Assembly (NCBI GenBank): GCA_036562185.1
Contig: DATCKN010000036.1
Span: forward strand, 62,001 to 126,000
DNA length: 64,000 bases
Source: Thermoclostridium sp036562185
GTDB taxonomy: Bacteria; Bacillota; Clostridia; DSM-8532
Reading direction: 5' to 3'
Part shown: positions 25,922 to 34,941 of the stretch, piece by piece
Numbering within the stretch: position 1 is the stretch's first letter
Layout of the letters: each line of letters opens with the position of its first letter
Translations under genes and position numbers: made by a program
The notes under the pieces: generated by a model
The model's input: only the letters and a program-made list of their open reading frames with translations
Database searches by the model: none
Told to the model about the DNA's origin: nothing

Positions 25922-27970
25922 ATGAATTGTGCTAGGTTTGGAGAAAATCCTTCTTACGACTGCTGGTTGTCTTACCGCAGAACAGAGAATCCCGAAGTTT
26001 TCATGGAATATACCCGGGCTATTTCGGGTATTACGGTATGCGGAAATTCCATTATACTTAACACCGCACTAAATGAGCTAAGGTATGGGCTTTCAAAGAT
26101 GCTGGGGATGGTTCCCGTGCTTGCCGCGAACGGTGAAGAAGGAATTGTTCTTGGCCTTTGTGAAGGTATAAAAGATCTTGCAAAAGATGATATTGACTGT
26201 ATAGATGCCGAAGGTTACTTAATTAAATATCAGGATAAACGTATAATCATTTCAGGAAAGACCGATAAAGGTGTTTTATACGGCGTGTTCGCGTTTTTAA
26301 GGCTATTGCAGATGGAAACGCCTTTACGGGATATTAATGTTGTAAATAATCCGTGCAATATGTACCGTATGATCAATCAGTGGGATAATATGGACGGTTC
26401 AATTGAAAGAGGGTACGCCGGAAACTCCATATTCTATAAAGACAACTGTTTTGCCAGCGATAAACAGAGGATCAGAGATTATGCAAGGATTCTTGCATCT
26501 GTTGGTATAAACGGAATAGTGCTGAATAATGTTAACGTTCATTACCATGAAACCCGCCTGATAACGAAATTATATCTTCCTGAAGTTGCTAAACTGGCTG
26601 ACATATTCAGAGAATACGGAATTAATGTTTTTCTGTCGGTGAATTTTGCCAGCCCTGTAGAGTTGGGGGATTTGCCCAATGCAGATCCATTGGACGACAG
26701 AGTGCAAAAATGGTGGTGTGACAGGGCAGCAGAAATATACAGCTATATACCCGACTTTGGGGGATTTCTTGTTAAGGCCGATTCGGAAAACAGGCCGGGG
26801 CCGTTTACATACGGAAGAAATCATGCCGATGGAGCCAATATGCTTGCCAAAGCATTAAAACCCTTTGGCGGGGTTGTTATATGGCGCTGTTTTGTCTACA
26901 ACTGCAAACAGGACTGGCGTGACAGGATTACCGACAGGGCCAATGCGGCATACGATAATTTTATGCCCCTTGACGGGGAATTTATGGATAATGTTATATT
27001 GCAGATTAAAAACGGGCCAATGGATTTTCAGGTAAGAGAGCCTGTTTCGCCTTTGTTCGGCGGTCTTAAAAGAACCAATCAGATGCTTGAGCTTCAGATA
27101 ACCCAGGAGTATACCGGACAGCAGAAGCATATCTGCTATCTGGTTCCCCAATGGAAAGAAATTCTCGACTTTGATACATTCTCAGAAGGAAAAGGTTCTG
27201 CGGTAAAAAAAATAATAGCAGGAAAAATTTATCCGCAGAAGTATGGCGGCATTGCCGCCGTATCAAATATCGGCAGCGATTCAAACTGGACGGGGCATGT
27301 ACTCGCGCAGGCAAACCTTTATGGTTACGGATGCCTTGCGTTTAACCCGGATAAAAGTGCGGAAGAGATAACCGAAGAATGGGTGCGCCTTACATTCTCA
27401 TCCCATCCTGATGTTGTAAAAACCATCAGCAGCATTCTTTTAGAATCGTGGAGAACATATGAAAATTATACATCCCCGCTTGGAATCGGTTGGATGGTGA
27501 ATCCTGGCCATCATTACGGGCCAAACGTGGATGGATATGAATATTCACCCTGGGGTACATACCACCGTGCTGACTGCTTTGGTATTGGTGTTGACCGTAC
27601 CGTGGAGAAAGGAACAGGTTTTGCAGGGAGATATCATAAAGAAAACGCAGACATGTACAATAACATCCAGACCTGCCCGGAAGAATTGCTGCTTTTCTTT
27701 CATCGCGTACCGTATAATTACCGGCTGAAATCGGGCAAAACACTTATACAGCATATTTATGATACGCATTTTGAAGGCGTGGAACAGGTCAGAAAGTTTA
27801 AAGAGCAATGGCTTTCCCTGATAAACCTGATTGATGACGAACGGTTTGAACATGTTCTTGAAAGACTGGACATCCAGATAAGAGATGCCATTGAATGGCG
27901 GGATGTTGTGAATTCGTATTTTTACAGGAAAAGCGGAATTCCGGATGAAAAAGGGAGGACAATATACTAG
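25922..27970 (+). CDS. GH67 alpha-glucuronidase, cytoplasmic
   Basis: A 682-aa GH67 enzyme that removes (4-O-methyl)glucuronic acid from xylo-oligosaccharides. Catalytic acid and base motifs are intact: ADSENRPGP (acid Glu), NGPMDFQVREP (Asp) and QITQEYTGQ (Glu). There is no signal peptide, so it acts on imported oligosaccharides, as expected for the family. A stop codon just upstream (25916) limits the start to ATG 25922 or later. The only good ribosome site (AAAGGAG, 25885-25891) is 30 nt away, with a hairpin between. No xylanase or transporter genes flank it. Confidence 0.95.
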   Translation: MNCARFGENPSYDCWLSYRRTENPEVFMEYTRAISGITVCGNSIILNTALNELRYGLSKMLGMVPVLAANGEEGIVLGLCEGIKDLAKDDIDCIDAEGYLIKYQDKRIIISGKTDKGVLYGVFAFLRLLQMETPLRDINVVNNPCNMYRMINQWDNMDGSIERGYAGNSIFYKDNCFASDKQRIRDYARILASVGINGIVLNNVNVHYHETRLITKLYLPEVAKLADIFREYGINVFLSVNFASPVELGDLPNADPLDDRVQKWWCDRAAEIYSYIPDFGGFLVKADSENRPGPFTYGRNHADGANMLAKALKPFGGVVIWRCFVYNCKQDWRDRITDRANAAYDNFMPLDGEFMDNVILQIKNGPMDFQVREPVSPLFGGLKRTNQMLELQITQEYTGQQKHICYLVPQWKEILDFDTFSEGKGSAVKKIIAGKIYPQKYGGIAAVSNIGSDSNWTGHVLAQANLYGYGCLAFNPDKSAEEITEEWVRLTFSSHPDVVKTISSILLESWRTYENYTSPLGIGWMVNPGHHYGPNVDGYEYSPWGTYHRADCFGIGVDRTVEKGTGFAGRYHKENADMYNNIQTCPEELLLFFHRVPYNYRLKSGKTLIQHIYDTHFEGVEQVRKFKEQWLSLINLIDDERFEHVLERLDIQIRDAIEWRDVVNSYFYRKSGIPDEKGRTIY

Positions 27971-28300
27971 TTATATCCGAAAGGTTCACGGCATATTGTT
28001 TAACTCAGTGTTGCGAAGTGCAGGCCCTGTGTCTCCGGGCGAAGACAAACAAGCCGGCTTGGCAAAATGCTGCCTGATAAGACGAAAACCGCATTCCGGC
28101 ATTGCATAAAGTATTGTTATTGTAAGAGTGCAGCAGTTATTGTGCAATGCAAGGAAACTTTCCGCGCTAACCGGATGCATAATAACTGCCGGCGAGATAC
28201 TGCGCACTCTGTTTACTGCCTTCAATCATTGCACAATGTCTGCATAAGCTTGATTTCTGGCAAAATTGATGCCATCCTGCCCGATTGCAAAGCTTGACAC
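27971..28300. repeat. Non-coding region with inverted copy of dispersed repeat
   Basis: No convincing gene. Positions 28026-28161 align, as reverse complement, with 61550-61685. The best part (28138-28161 against 61550-61573) is 24 identical bases, and the whole stretch is about three-quarters identical by eye with two single-base gaps. Internal palindromes are strong: GCAGTTATT (28133-28141) with AATAACTGC (28181-28189), and a 10-bp arm TTGTGCAATG with CATTGCACAA about 90 bp away. It lies after the GH67 gene and before the proS T-box. Confidence 0.65.
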
Positions 28301-28404
28301 AATAAAAAAGCTATACTATATTAAGAATATCCGAAATTCCATTACTTTAAAAATTGCACTGATTTGTTAACCGGTGTTTAAAGTAAACTTTATACAGCAA
28401 ATTT

Positions 28405-28613
28405 GATGAAGGGGCTGCGAAAAGCAGGCTGTTCCCAGAGAGTGAAGCCATCAGGTGGAAGGCTTCTGAGCAAAAAGCTTTTCTTCCCACCCCGGAGAAG
28501 CAATTGATGAAATTGCCGTGTGGCTTGCGATAAAAGCTTAAGAGTTGGGTAGCAATGCCAATTTGGGTGGTACCGCGGTTTTCCCGTCCCTGTCTCAGGG
28601 ACGTTTTTTTATA
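28405..28613 (+). promoter_or_regulatory. T-box riboswitch controlling proS
   Basis: A complete T-box leader. The T-box core GGGTGGTACCGCGG (28565-28578) contains UGGU to pair with the uncharged tRNA acceptor end. The transcription terminator is CGTCCCTG-TCT-CAGGGACG (28585-28603) with seven T. Stem I starts near 28410, with AGAGAGTG and GGTGGAAGG elements. The likely specifier is CCC (28486-28488) just before ACC, a proline codon, which matches the downstream gene. Uncharged tRNA-Pro should favour read-through into proS. Confidence 0.93.
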
Positions 28614-28674
28614 TATTGGCTTAATTTAAAATTGGAATTGAATAAACTGGTAATTAGCAGAAGGAGTGTAGTTT

Positions 28675-30111
28675 ATGGCAAACGATAAGAAACTTGTTGA
28701 GGCGATAACACCGAGGGATGTGGATTTTGCCCAATGGTATACCGACATTGTTAAAAAAGCTGATTTAATAGATTATTCGAGTGTACGCGGCTGCATGATT
28801 ATACGTCCGTATGGGTATGCTATCTGGGAGCTTATCCAGAAACATCTGGACAAAAGGTTCAAGGAAACAGGACATGAAAATGTCTATATGCCCTTATTCA
28901 TTCCCGAAAGTCTTTTGCAAAAAGAAAAGGATCATGTAGAAGGATTTGCTCCCGAAGTGGCATGGGTAACACATGGCGGTTCGGAAGAGCTTACTGAGAG
29001 GCTTTGCGTAAGGCCAACTTCCGAAACACTGTTCTGTGAGCATTATGCAAACATAATCCACTCATACAGGGATCTTCCCAAATTATATAATCAATGGTGT
29101 TCTGTAGTTAGATGGGAAAAAACCACACGCCCGTTTTTGAGAACACTGGAATTTTTGTGGCAGGAAGGCCATACAGCGCATGCCACCGAAGAAGAAGCCA
29201 TGGAAGAAACCATAAGAATGCTGAATGTATATGCAGAATTCTGTGAGAACGTCCTGGCAATCCCGGTAATTAAGGGCCAAAAAACCGAAAAGGAGAAATT
29301 CGCCGGTGCAAAGGCCACCTATACAATTGAAAGCCTGATGCATGACGGTAAAGCTCTTCAGACAGGTACATCCCATAACTTTGGGGACGGCTTTGCCAAA
29401 GCATTCAATATCAGGTATACCGATAAAAACAATGAATTAAAATATGTCCATCAAACATCATGGGGTGTAACAACAAGGCTTATCGGAGCATTGATCATGG
29501 TGCACAGCGATGACGACGGCCTGGTTCTCCCACCCGAGGTAGCACCGACACAGGTTATGGTAATACCCGTTCAGCAGCATAAGGAAGGTGTTTTGGAAAA
29601 AGCAAGGGAAATAAAGGACAGAATTGGCAAGCTGGTGCGTGCAGGCCTTGATGACAGCGACAAAATGCCGGGCTGGAAATTCAGTGAATATGAAATGAAG
29701 GGTATTCCTTTGCGCCTTGAGTTAGGACCAAAGGATATCGAAAAGAACCAGTGCGTTATAGTCCGCCGTGACACCAGGGAAAAGATGTTTGTTTCCCTTG
29801 ATAATTTGGAGGAGACAATCCCCGAAATCCTTGCAGCAATGCAGAAGGATTTGCTGCTTAAGGCAATTGAAAACAGGGAGAGAAAAACTTATATTGCCAA
29901 ATCCATGGACGAATTTGCAGAAATCTTAAATAAAACGCCAGGTTTTATAAAAGCTATGTGGTGCGGTGATGAGTCCTGCGAAAACATGGTCAAGGAAAAG
30001 ACAAGTGCGACTGCACGATGCATACCATTTGAACAGGAACATGTTTCAGATACCTGTGTATGCTGCGGAAAACCTGCGAAGCATATGGTTGTATGGGGAA
30101 AAGCCTATTAA
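28675..30111 (+). CDS. proS: Prolyl-tRNA synthetase, short (archaeal/eukaryote-like) type
   Basis: A 478-aa class II synthetase of the type without the bacterial editing insertion. It has a C-terminal extension with paired cysteines (CGDESC and CVCCG), typical of this lineage, and ends in the conserved aromatic VVWGKAY. Motif 2 (RWEKTTRPFLRTLEFLWQEGH, given here as RWEKTTRPFL then EFLWQEGH) is intact. GAAGGAG precedes the ATG. Expression is controlled by the T-box leader upstream. Confidence 0.97.
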   Translation: MANDKKLVEAITPRDVDFAQWYTDIVKKADLIDYSSVRGCMIIRPYGYAIWELIQKHLDKRFKETGHENVYMPLFIPESLLQKEKDHVEGFAPEVAWVTHGGSEELTERLCVRPTSETLFCEHYANIIHSYRDLPKLYNQWCSVVRWEKTTRPFLRTLEFLWQEGHTAHATEEEAMEETIRMLNVYAEFCENVLAIPVIKGQKTEKEKFAGAKATYTIESLMHDGKALQTGTSHNFGDGFAKAFNIRYTDKNNELKYVHQTSWGVTTRLIGALIMVHSDDDGLVLPPEVAPTQVMVIPVQQHKEGVLEKAREIKDRIGKLVRAGLDDSDKMPGWKFSEYEMKGIPLRLELGPKDIEKNQCVIVRRDTREKMFVSLDNLEETIPEILAAMQKDLLLKAIENRERKTYIAKSMDEFAEILNKTPGFIKAMWCGDESCENMVKEKTSATARCIPFEQEHVSDTCVCCGKPAKHMVVWGKAY

Positions 30112-30151
30112 TATGAAGAGGAGAACGTCCGACTGTCAGGAGGAAAGATTC

Positions 30152-31021
30152 ATGAATGCAGCAATAAACATTATAAAGGGTATTGTAATAGGTATAGCCA
30201 CCCTTGTTCCGGGCGTCAGCGGGGGAACTATGGCAATTATATTGGGGCTGTATGATGACATAATTCATTCAATAAGCTCATTTTTCAGCGATATCAGGAA
30301 GAATACCCTGTTTCTTTTAACGGTTGGTATTGGGGGAGTAATTGGTCTTTTTGGTTTCAGCTGGATTATGAAATTTTTACTTTCAAATTTCAGGTTCCCG
30401 ATGATCTATTTCTTTATAGGTGTTATAATAGGCGGCATACCTGTTTTGTATAAAAAGACAGCAAATGCAGACAAAAAAACAGCAGATTGGATCTATTTTG
30501 CAATAGGCTTTATTATAATACTTGTTATGAAAATATACGATGGTACCATAGTAAACCTTGCAAATTCTACCGGATTGCTGCAATTTGTTTTCCTCTTTTT
30601 CGCTGGAATAGTCATTGCCGTAGCATTAATCCTGCCAGGTATAAGTACTTCATTCATGCTGCTGGCCATAGGCCTTTATGACATTTTTATTGATGCGGTA
30701 AGCAACATTAAGCTGAATTACCTGATACCAATTGGGTTGGGTACGGTTTTTGGGGTACTGACAACTACGAGGATACTTGAAAGCAGCATGAATAAAAAAC
30801 CAAGGCAGACTTACCTGTTAATTCTTGGTTTTGTAGTTGGATCAATTATTGAGGTGTTTCCGGGACTTCCAGGGGGAATATATACTTTGCTGTCGGCAGG
30901 CACCACCGGATTTACCACCGAAGTTTTACTGGGAATTGCTGAAATTTTTGCTTCGGTTGCGGCACTGATTCTCGGATATTTTCTGATCCGCTTTATGAGT
31001 AAAAAATTCGGAGACTTATAA
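30152..31021 (+). CDS. DUF368 membrane protein, PopT-type undecaprenyl-phosphate translocase
   Basis: A 289-aa polytopic protein with the DUF368 repeat signatures VPGVSGGTMAIILG near the N-terminus and LPGISTSFMLLAIGLY in the middle, marking two inverted halves. DUF368 proteins (PopT) were recently linked to moving undecaprenyl phosphate back across the membrane. The ATG at 30152 follows AGGAGG; the longer in-frame extension overlaps proS and is not needed. With uppP it supports carrier recycling. The family is certain; the function is transferred from literature. Confidence 0.88.
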   Translation: MNAAINIIKGIVIGIATLVPGVSGGTMAIILGLYDDIIHSISSFFSDIRKNTLFLLTVGIGGVIGLFGFSWIMKFLLSNFRFPMIYFFIGVIIGGIPVLYKKTANADKKTADWIYFAIGFIIILVMKIYDGTIVNLANSTGLLQFVFLFFAGIVIAVALILPGISTSFMLLAIGLYDIFIDAVSNIKLNYLIPIGLGTVFGVLTTTRILESSMNKKPRQTYLLILGFVVGSIIEVFPGLPGGIYTLLSAGTTGFTTEVLLGIAEIFASVAALILGYFLIRFMSKKFGDL

Positions 31022-31071
31022 ACCGGTTTAAAAAGGCTCCTTTTTATCCTTATATAAATATATAACAAGAG

Positions 31072-31115
31072 ATTACACAGTACAAACATGGCTTTGTATT
31101 GTGTAATTTTTTTAT
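31072..31115 (+). terminator. Rho-independent terminator after the DUF368 gene
   Basis: ATTACACAGTACAAA pairs with TTTGTATTGTGTAAT (one wobble) and is followed by TTTTTTT. Confidence 0.9.
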
Positions 31116-31263
31116 TTTCTGTTAATAATTCTTATCCTAAAGAGACATACTATTTATTACAATATGGATCCTGCAATAATCCACCATTGCAAGGTATTCT
31201 CATAATGCCTTGCTGTTGGTAAGTAATCCGCAGGGTCCAAATCATGGTATGAGGAGGGAGCCT

Positions 31264-32046
31264 ATGAGAAAAAGAATTATAGCAGTAATTCTGCTCACCT
31301 TCCTGTCTGTGACCGTGTTTGGCCTGTTAAGTCGGGATTTTGCCCCGGCCAATGCGGAGATGACGTGGAAAAGGGTGGATTTCATTAGCGGGATAGTGAC
31401 TGCTGCAGAATTGAATGTCCGTAAAGGACCGTCTACAAAGTATACAATTGTAGGCACACTGAAGAAAAACCAATGGGTCAATGTATTGGCAGAGATCGAT
31501 GGATGGTACGTAATTTTTGAACCCAATACCGGGTTAGTTGGATGTGTTAGTGGTAAATATCTGCAGCCGCCTAACAAGGTAAATCAAACACCCAGTACAG
31601 GTACTTCTACACCTAAATCAACTCCGGCACCTACCCCTACTCCTGTGCCTTCAACAACAAATTTGTCACAGGATGAGAAGGAACTTCTGGATTTAATTAA
31701 TGCTGAACGTGCTAAAGCCGGACTGGCAGCACTTAAGGCAGATCCTGAGCTTATGGAAGTTGCAAGGCTTAAAGCAAAAGACATGGTAGAGAACAACTAT
31801 TTTTCACATCAGTCTCCAACATATGGATCTCCATTTGATATGATGCGACAGTTTGGTATAAGTTTTAAATCTGCTGGAGAGAATATAGCAGGGAACAGTA
31901 CTGAGGAAGGCGCTGTAAAAGCGTGGATGAATTCCGAAGGCCACAGGAAAAATATCCTGAACGGGAATTTTAACTATACTGGTATAGGAATTTATCAGAG
32001 TCCGAAGTACGGTAAAATTTTCGTCCAAATGTTTATTGGGCGGTAA
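31264..32046 (+). CDS. Secreted SH3-CAP (SCP/YkwD-like) protein
   Basis: A 260-aa protein. It has a signal peptide (about 1-30), a bacterial SH3 domain (about 40-100, ELNVRKGPSTKYTIVG), a Thr/Pro/Ser spacer (about 110-135) and a CAP/SCP domain to the C-terminus with SHQSP, GENIA and EGHRKNIL motifs. CAP proteins of this YkwD type are common in spore formers and act outside the cell; their biochemical role is mostly unknown. The SH3 domain suggests binding to peptidoglycan. GGAGG lies before the ATG at 31264. Confidence 0.92.
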   Translation: MRKRIIAVILLTFLSVTVFGLLSRDFAPANAEMTWKRVDFISGIVTAAELNVRKGPSTKYTIVGTLKKNQWVNVLAEIDGWYVIFEPNTGLVGCVSGKYLQPPNKVNQTPSTGTSTPKSTPAPTPTPVPSTTNLSQDEKELLDLINAERAKAGLAALKADPELMEVARLKAKDMVENNYFSHQSPTYGSPFDMMRQFGISFKSAGENIAGNSTEEGAVKAWMNSEGHRKNILNGNFNYTGIGIYQSPKYGKIFVQMFIGR

Positions 32047-32081
32047 AAGCAATTTGTTAAAATCATGGAGGTGTTCAAACA

Positions 32082-32270
32082 ATGGCTAAAAACCAAAACC
32101 AGAACCAGAACCAAAACCGTATTCAAAACGAAAACAGGAACAACAATCAGGAACAAAAAAAGAAAAATAATAATTTCTGCAATGATCAATTGGGTGAAAA
32201 CATGACCGAATTCTCACAGGAAGTAAACCCTAATAATGAGCAGCAAAAAAAGAAAAACAACAACAAATAA
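32082..32270 (+). CDS. Asn/Gln-rich 62-aa protein, possibly gamma-SASP-like
   Basis: A 62-aa very hydrophilic protein with GGAGGTG 8 nt before the ATG. It is rich in Asn, Gln and Lys, with two repeats of the form NNxxQKKKNNN (about 21-31 and 51-61). Between them is MTEFSQEVN. This recalls the TEFASETN repeat of gamma-type small acid-soluble spore proteins (SspE), which is also the GPR protease cleavage motif. Only one such motif is present, and Clostridia usually lack gamma-SASP, so the match is tentative. A strong terminator follows. Confidence 0.55.
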   Translation: MAKNQNQNQNQNRIQNENRNNNQEQKKKNNNFCNDQLGENMTEFSQEVNPNNEQQKKKNNNK

Positions 32271-32357
32271 AACAGGCAGAAAAACACTCAAAGGAAGCAA
32301 TTTTAGCCTAAATTCGGCGCACAAATCGCGCAATGGTTCATTAACAACAACAAGATT

Positions 32358-32393
32358 AAAACCAAAAAAGAGCCGTGAGGCTCTTTTTTGGTT
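32358..32393. terminator. Bidirectional rho-independent terminator
   Basis: AAACCAAAAAAGAGCC pairs perfectly with GGCTCTTTTTTGGTTT around a GTGA loop. Confidence 0.93.
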
Positions 32394-32463
32394 TGTCAGA
32401 CTTTCCATGAAATAATTTCGTTTATATAACAAGAAGGCGTATTGACGCTGTCATAACGGTGCG

Positions 32464-32498
32464 ATGCAATTGCATGCAGTTGCTCCCGTTGTTATAAT
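32464..32498 (+). promoter_or_regulatory. Promoter with overlapping palindromic operator, upstream of TolC-like genes
   Basis: TTGCAT (32470-32475), a 17-nt spacer and TATAAT (32493-32498). A perfect 12-bp palindrome ATGCAATTGCAT (32464-32475) covers the -35 box, as expected for a repressor site. The regulator is not known. Confidence 0.65.
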
Positions 32499-32536
32499 GA
32501 ATGTACAGGAAAAATCCTTGAATAAGGAGGGCTTTT

Positions 32537-33718
32537 ATGCGTAAAAAAGTAACCGCCCTTGTTGCAATAATAAATGCATTGTTTGCATTGATTGTTCCGC
32601 AAGCCCGGGCAGCATCCGGTGAATCCATATTGAACAGGCAAAAGGCAATTCAACTTATTAAAAATAATTCCACTGCAATCTGGGACGCTAAAGAGCAGGA
32701 ACAGTTTGCAAAGGAGAATTATGAAGAGCAGGCTGCCAGATCAAAGAGCATCGATACTGTAAAGGTGTTCCTGATGAAACATCCGCTCACGGGTGAAGAG
32801 TTGTATTATTACTATGACTCTGCTGAGCAGATGCAGCTTAGGCTGTTGAAGGAGTATGTTCCCGAGACACTGAAATTCAGCCATGAAATAAAGGAAATGA
32901 CCATTAAGGTTACTGAAAATACCATGGCCAATGTCGCAGATAATCTTTTTACCGGATTATACAGTACATATCATTCGGTTAAGCTGGCCGAAAAATCTGT
33001 TGAAGCAGCAAGAAAAAATCTGACCCGGCAGAAGGAACTTTTTGAAAATGGCATGATAACCGAACTTGAACTTCAGGATGCCGAGCTGGATCTGAAAGAA
33101 GCAGAAAACTCAGTGAAGAAGGCAAAACGTGACTATGACAATATGCACCGCCAGTTTAACGCGCTTGCCAAACTTCCGTTGGATTTCAGATACGATTTCA
33201 TAGCAACGCCGTGGTTGAATGAGCAGGATGTCCCAATAACCGAGGAAGAAGCGGTAGCCAGTGCACTTGAGAACCGCATGGAGATTTGGAGTGTAAAAAG
33301 GCAGATTGAGCTTATGGAATTAAAAATGGAAATTTACCGGCACAGGAATGTATACCAATTTGATTATCAGACAATAAAGGATTACGCAGAAGCGCAGAAT
33401 GAACTGGATAAGCTGAAAACCGATCTTGGGCGGATTGAATATGATATTGAAAATGAAATACGGAAGGCATATAAAGAGCTGAAAAAGAGCTATAACGATT
33501 TGGAACTTGCCAAGTTAAACCTGGCAAAGCAAAAAAATCAGCTTGAAACTATAAAAATTCAGTATGACGCCGGGCTTATTCCGGTATCGGCGGTTGAACA
33601 AATGGAACTTGCCATAGCACAGTTGGAATTTGCTGTTAACATAAACCTTCTAAATGTCTTAAATAAACAGGACCAGTTTTACCGTGCCATTTCGGTAGGA
33701 CCTGGGTATACTCAGTGA
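32537..33718 (+). CDS. TolC-like (OEP family) exported coiled-coil protein 1
   Basis: A 393-aa protein with a signal peptide (about 1-26, ending PQARA). Long alpha-helical regions contain two outer-membrane-efflux-protein type repeats, each ending in an alanine/leucine-rich segment: ENGMITELELQDAELDL at about 175 and DAGLIPVSAVEQMELAIAQL at about 350. These resemble the TolC helical barrel. It has little of the beta-strand region. In a monoderm it cannot form an outer-membrane channel, so it is probably a cell-wall or membrane-surface protein. It is followed by a related gene after 13 nt. Confidence 0.75.
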   Translation: MRKKVTALVAIINALFALIVPQARAASGESILNRQKAIQLIKNNSTAIWDAKEQEQFAKENYEEQAARSKSIDTVKVFLMKHPLTGEELYYYYDSAEQMQLRLLKEYVPETLKFSHEIKEMTIKVTENTMANVADNLFTGLYSTYHSVKLAEKSVEAARKNLTRQKELFENGMITELELQDAELDLKEAENSVKKAKRDYDNMHRQFNALAKLPLDFRYDFIATPWLNEQDVPITEEEAVASALENRMEIWSVKRQIELMELKMEIYRHRNVYQFDYQTIKDYAEAQNELDKLKTDLGRIEYDIENEIRKAYKELKKSYNDLELAKLNLAKQKNQLETIKIQYDAGLIPVSAVEQMELAIAQLEFAVNINLLNVLNKQDQFYRAISVGPGYTQ

Positions 33719-33731
33719 AAGGAGAAGTAAA

Positions 33732-34832
33732 ATGAAAAGGTTTATTATATTGACTCTCTGTTTTATACTTGTTGCAGGTATACCTGCATTTGCTGAAGAA
33801 AATGTTACTAAATTTACTTATGAATCGGCCCTTGAAACTGCTGTGGAAAATTCAATTCAGCCCGAACTGGACGATTACAATATAAAATCACTGGAGAGCG
33901 CTTTGGAAAAAGCAAAGGAAGAAGCCATCAAAGGCTTTATAGGCGGAACGCCACAGGAAGTTGCTGAAAGAAAAATCATAAAGCAGGTTGCGCCTTTTGA
34001 AGCAGAGGTAAACCTTGAGGTTGCAAAAAGGCAGAAAGCCGACAACATAAAACAGATAAAGGCTGATGTTTATCAGGAAATGATGCGGGTGCTGCTTGCA
34101 GAAGAAAGTATTGAAATAAAAAAGCAAAGAATAGAATTGCTTGAGGAAAAATACCGGATAGACTTAAAGCGTTTTGGGGAAGGCTTAATATCGGAAGCCG
34201 ATATAACTGACGAGGAACTGGTTTTGTCAGTGGAGAAGCTTGAGTTAAAGAATATGGAAACAGCCCTGGCTTCGGATATTTTAAATATTAAAAAGAAGCT
34301 TCATGTGGACTTGAGCGATGACAATAAAATAGAATTTGACTACAAACTTGAAAAAATAGGCACCCACTATGTAATTGACATCTTTAATATTGATGAAGCA
34401 ATTTTAAAGGCTAAAGAGACAAACACAACAGTCTATCAGAAAGCAAAGGCATTAGAAGCGGCTGAAATGAAGCTTGAAATTACAAAGCAGCATTTGAAGC
34501 CGGGCCATGACTTTTATGACCAGAAAGTTTATGAACTTGAAAAAGCAAAAAAGGAACTGTATGATGCAGAAACCGATCTTGAAGTATCAATAAGGAATGC
34601 ATACAACGAACTTATGACCGCAGCCGATGCCCTGGAACTGGCTTATAAGAGGGAAGACCTGGAAAACAGAAGGCTGCAAACCTTAAAAATAAAATATAAT
34701 GCCGGTGTTATCAGCCGCAGGGATATGATAGACAATGAACTTGCTTTATTGGCCAAAAAGCAGGCAACCCTTGAAGCAATATGCGATTTCAATATTAAAA
34801 CCGATATACTGAAAAACCTTATCGAGAATTAA
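33732..34832 (+). CDS. TolC-like (OEP family) exported coiled-coil protein 2
   Basis: A 366-aa relative of the preceding protein with a signal peptide (about 1-22, ending GIPAFA). It has the same two-repeat helical architecture: FGEGLISEADITDEELVLS at about 140 and NAGVISRRDMIDNELALLA at about 330. AAAGGAG precedes the ATG, and the gap of 13 nt shows one operon. The two proteins may form a hetero-complex. A terminator at 34861-34900 ends the unit. No ABC or RND exporter gene is adjacent, so the usual TolC partner is missing here. Confidence 0.75.
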   Translation: MKRFIILTLCFILVAGIPAFAEENVTKFTYESALETAVENSIQPELDDYNIKSLESALEKAKEEAIKGFIGGTPQEVAERKIIKQVAPFEAEVNLEVAKRQKADNIKQIKADVYQEMMRVLLAEESIEIKKQRIELLEEKYRIDLKRFGEGLISEADITDEELVLSVEKLELKNMETALASDILNIKKKLHVDLSDDNKIEFDYKLEKIGTHYVIDIFNIDEAILKAKETNTTVYQKAKALEAAEMKLEITKQHLKPGHDFYDQKVYELEKAKKELYDAETDLEVSIRNAYNELMTAADALELAYKREDLENRRLQTLKIKYNAGVISRRDMIDNELALLAKKQATLEAICDFNIKTDILKNLIEN

Positions 34833-34860
34833 GTCGAATAATCAAATTTTTAATAGGCAT

Positions 34861-34900
34861 ACTATATATGTTGAAACTAATCAGCATATATAGTTTTTTT
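34861..34900 (+). terminator. Rho-independent terminator after TolC-like operon
   Basis: ACTATATATG (34861-34870) pairs with CATATATAGT (34884-34893), followed by a run of T. Confidence 0.8.
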
Positions 34901-34941
34901 TGCCTTTAAATCCGGGCAAAGGACAAGGAAGGAGGTATATT

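Noticed and set aside
28067..28297. 76-aa open frame between GH67 and proS
   Set aside because: It lies in the dispersed repeat, has no ribosome site and has a cysteine-rich random-looking composition.
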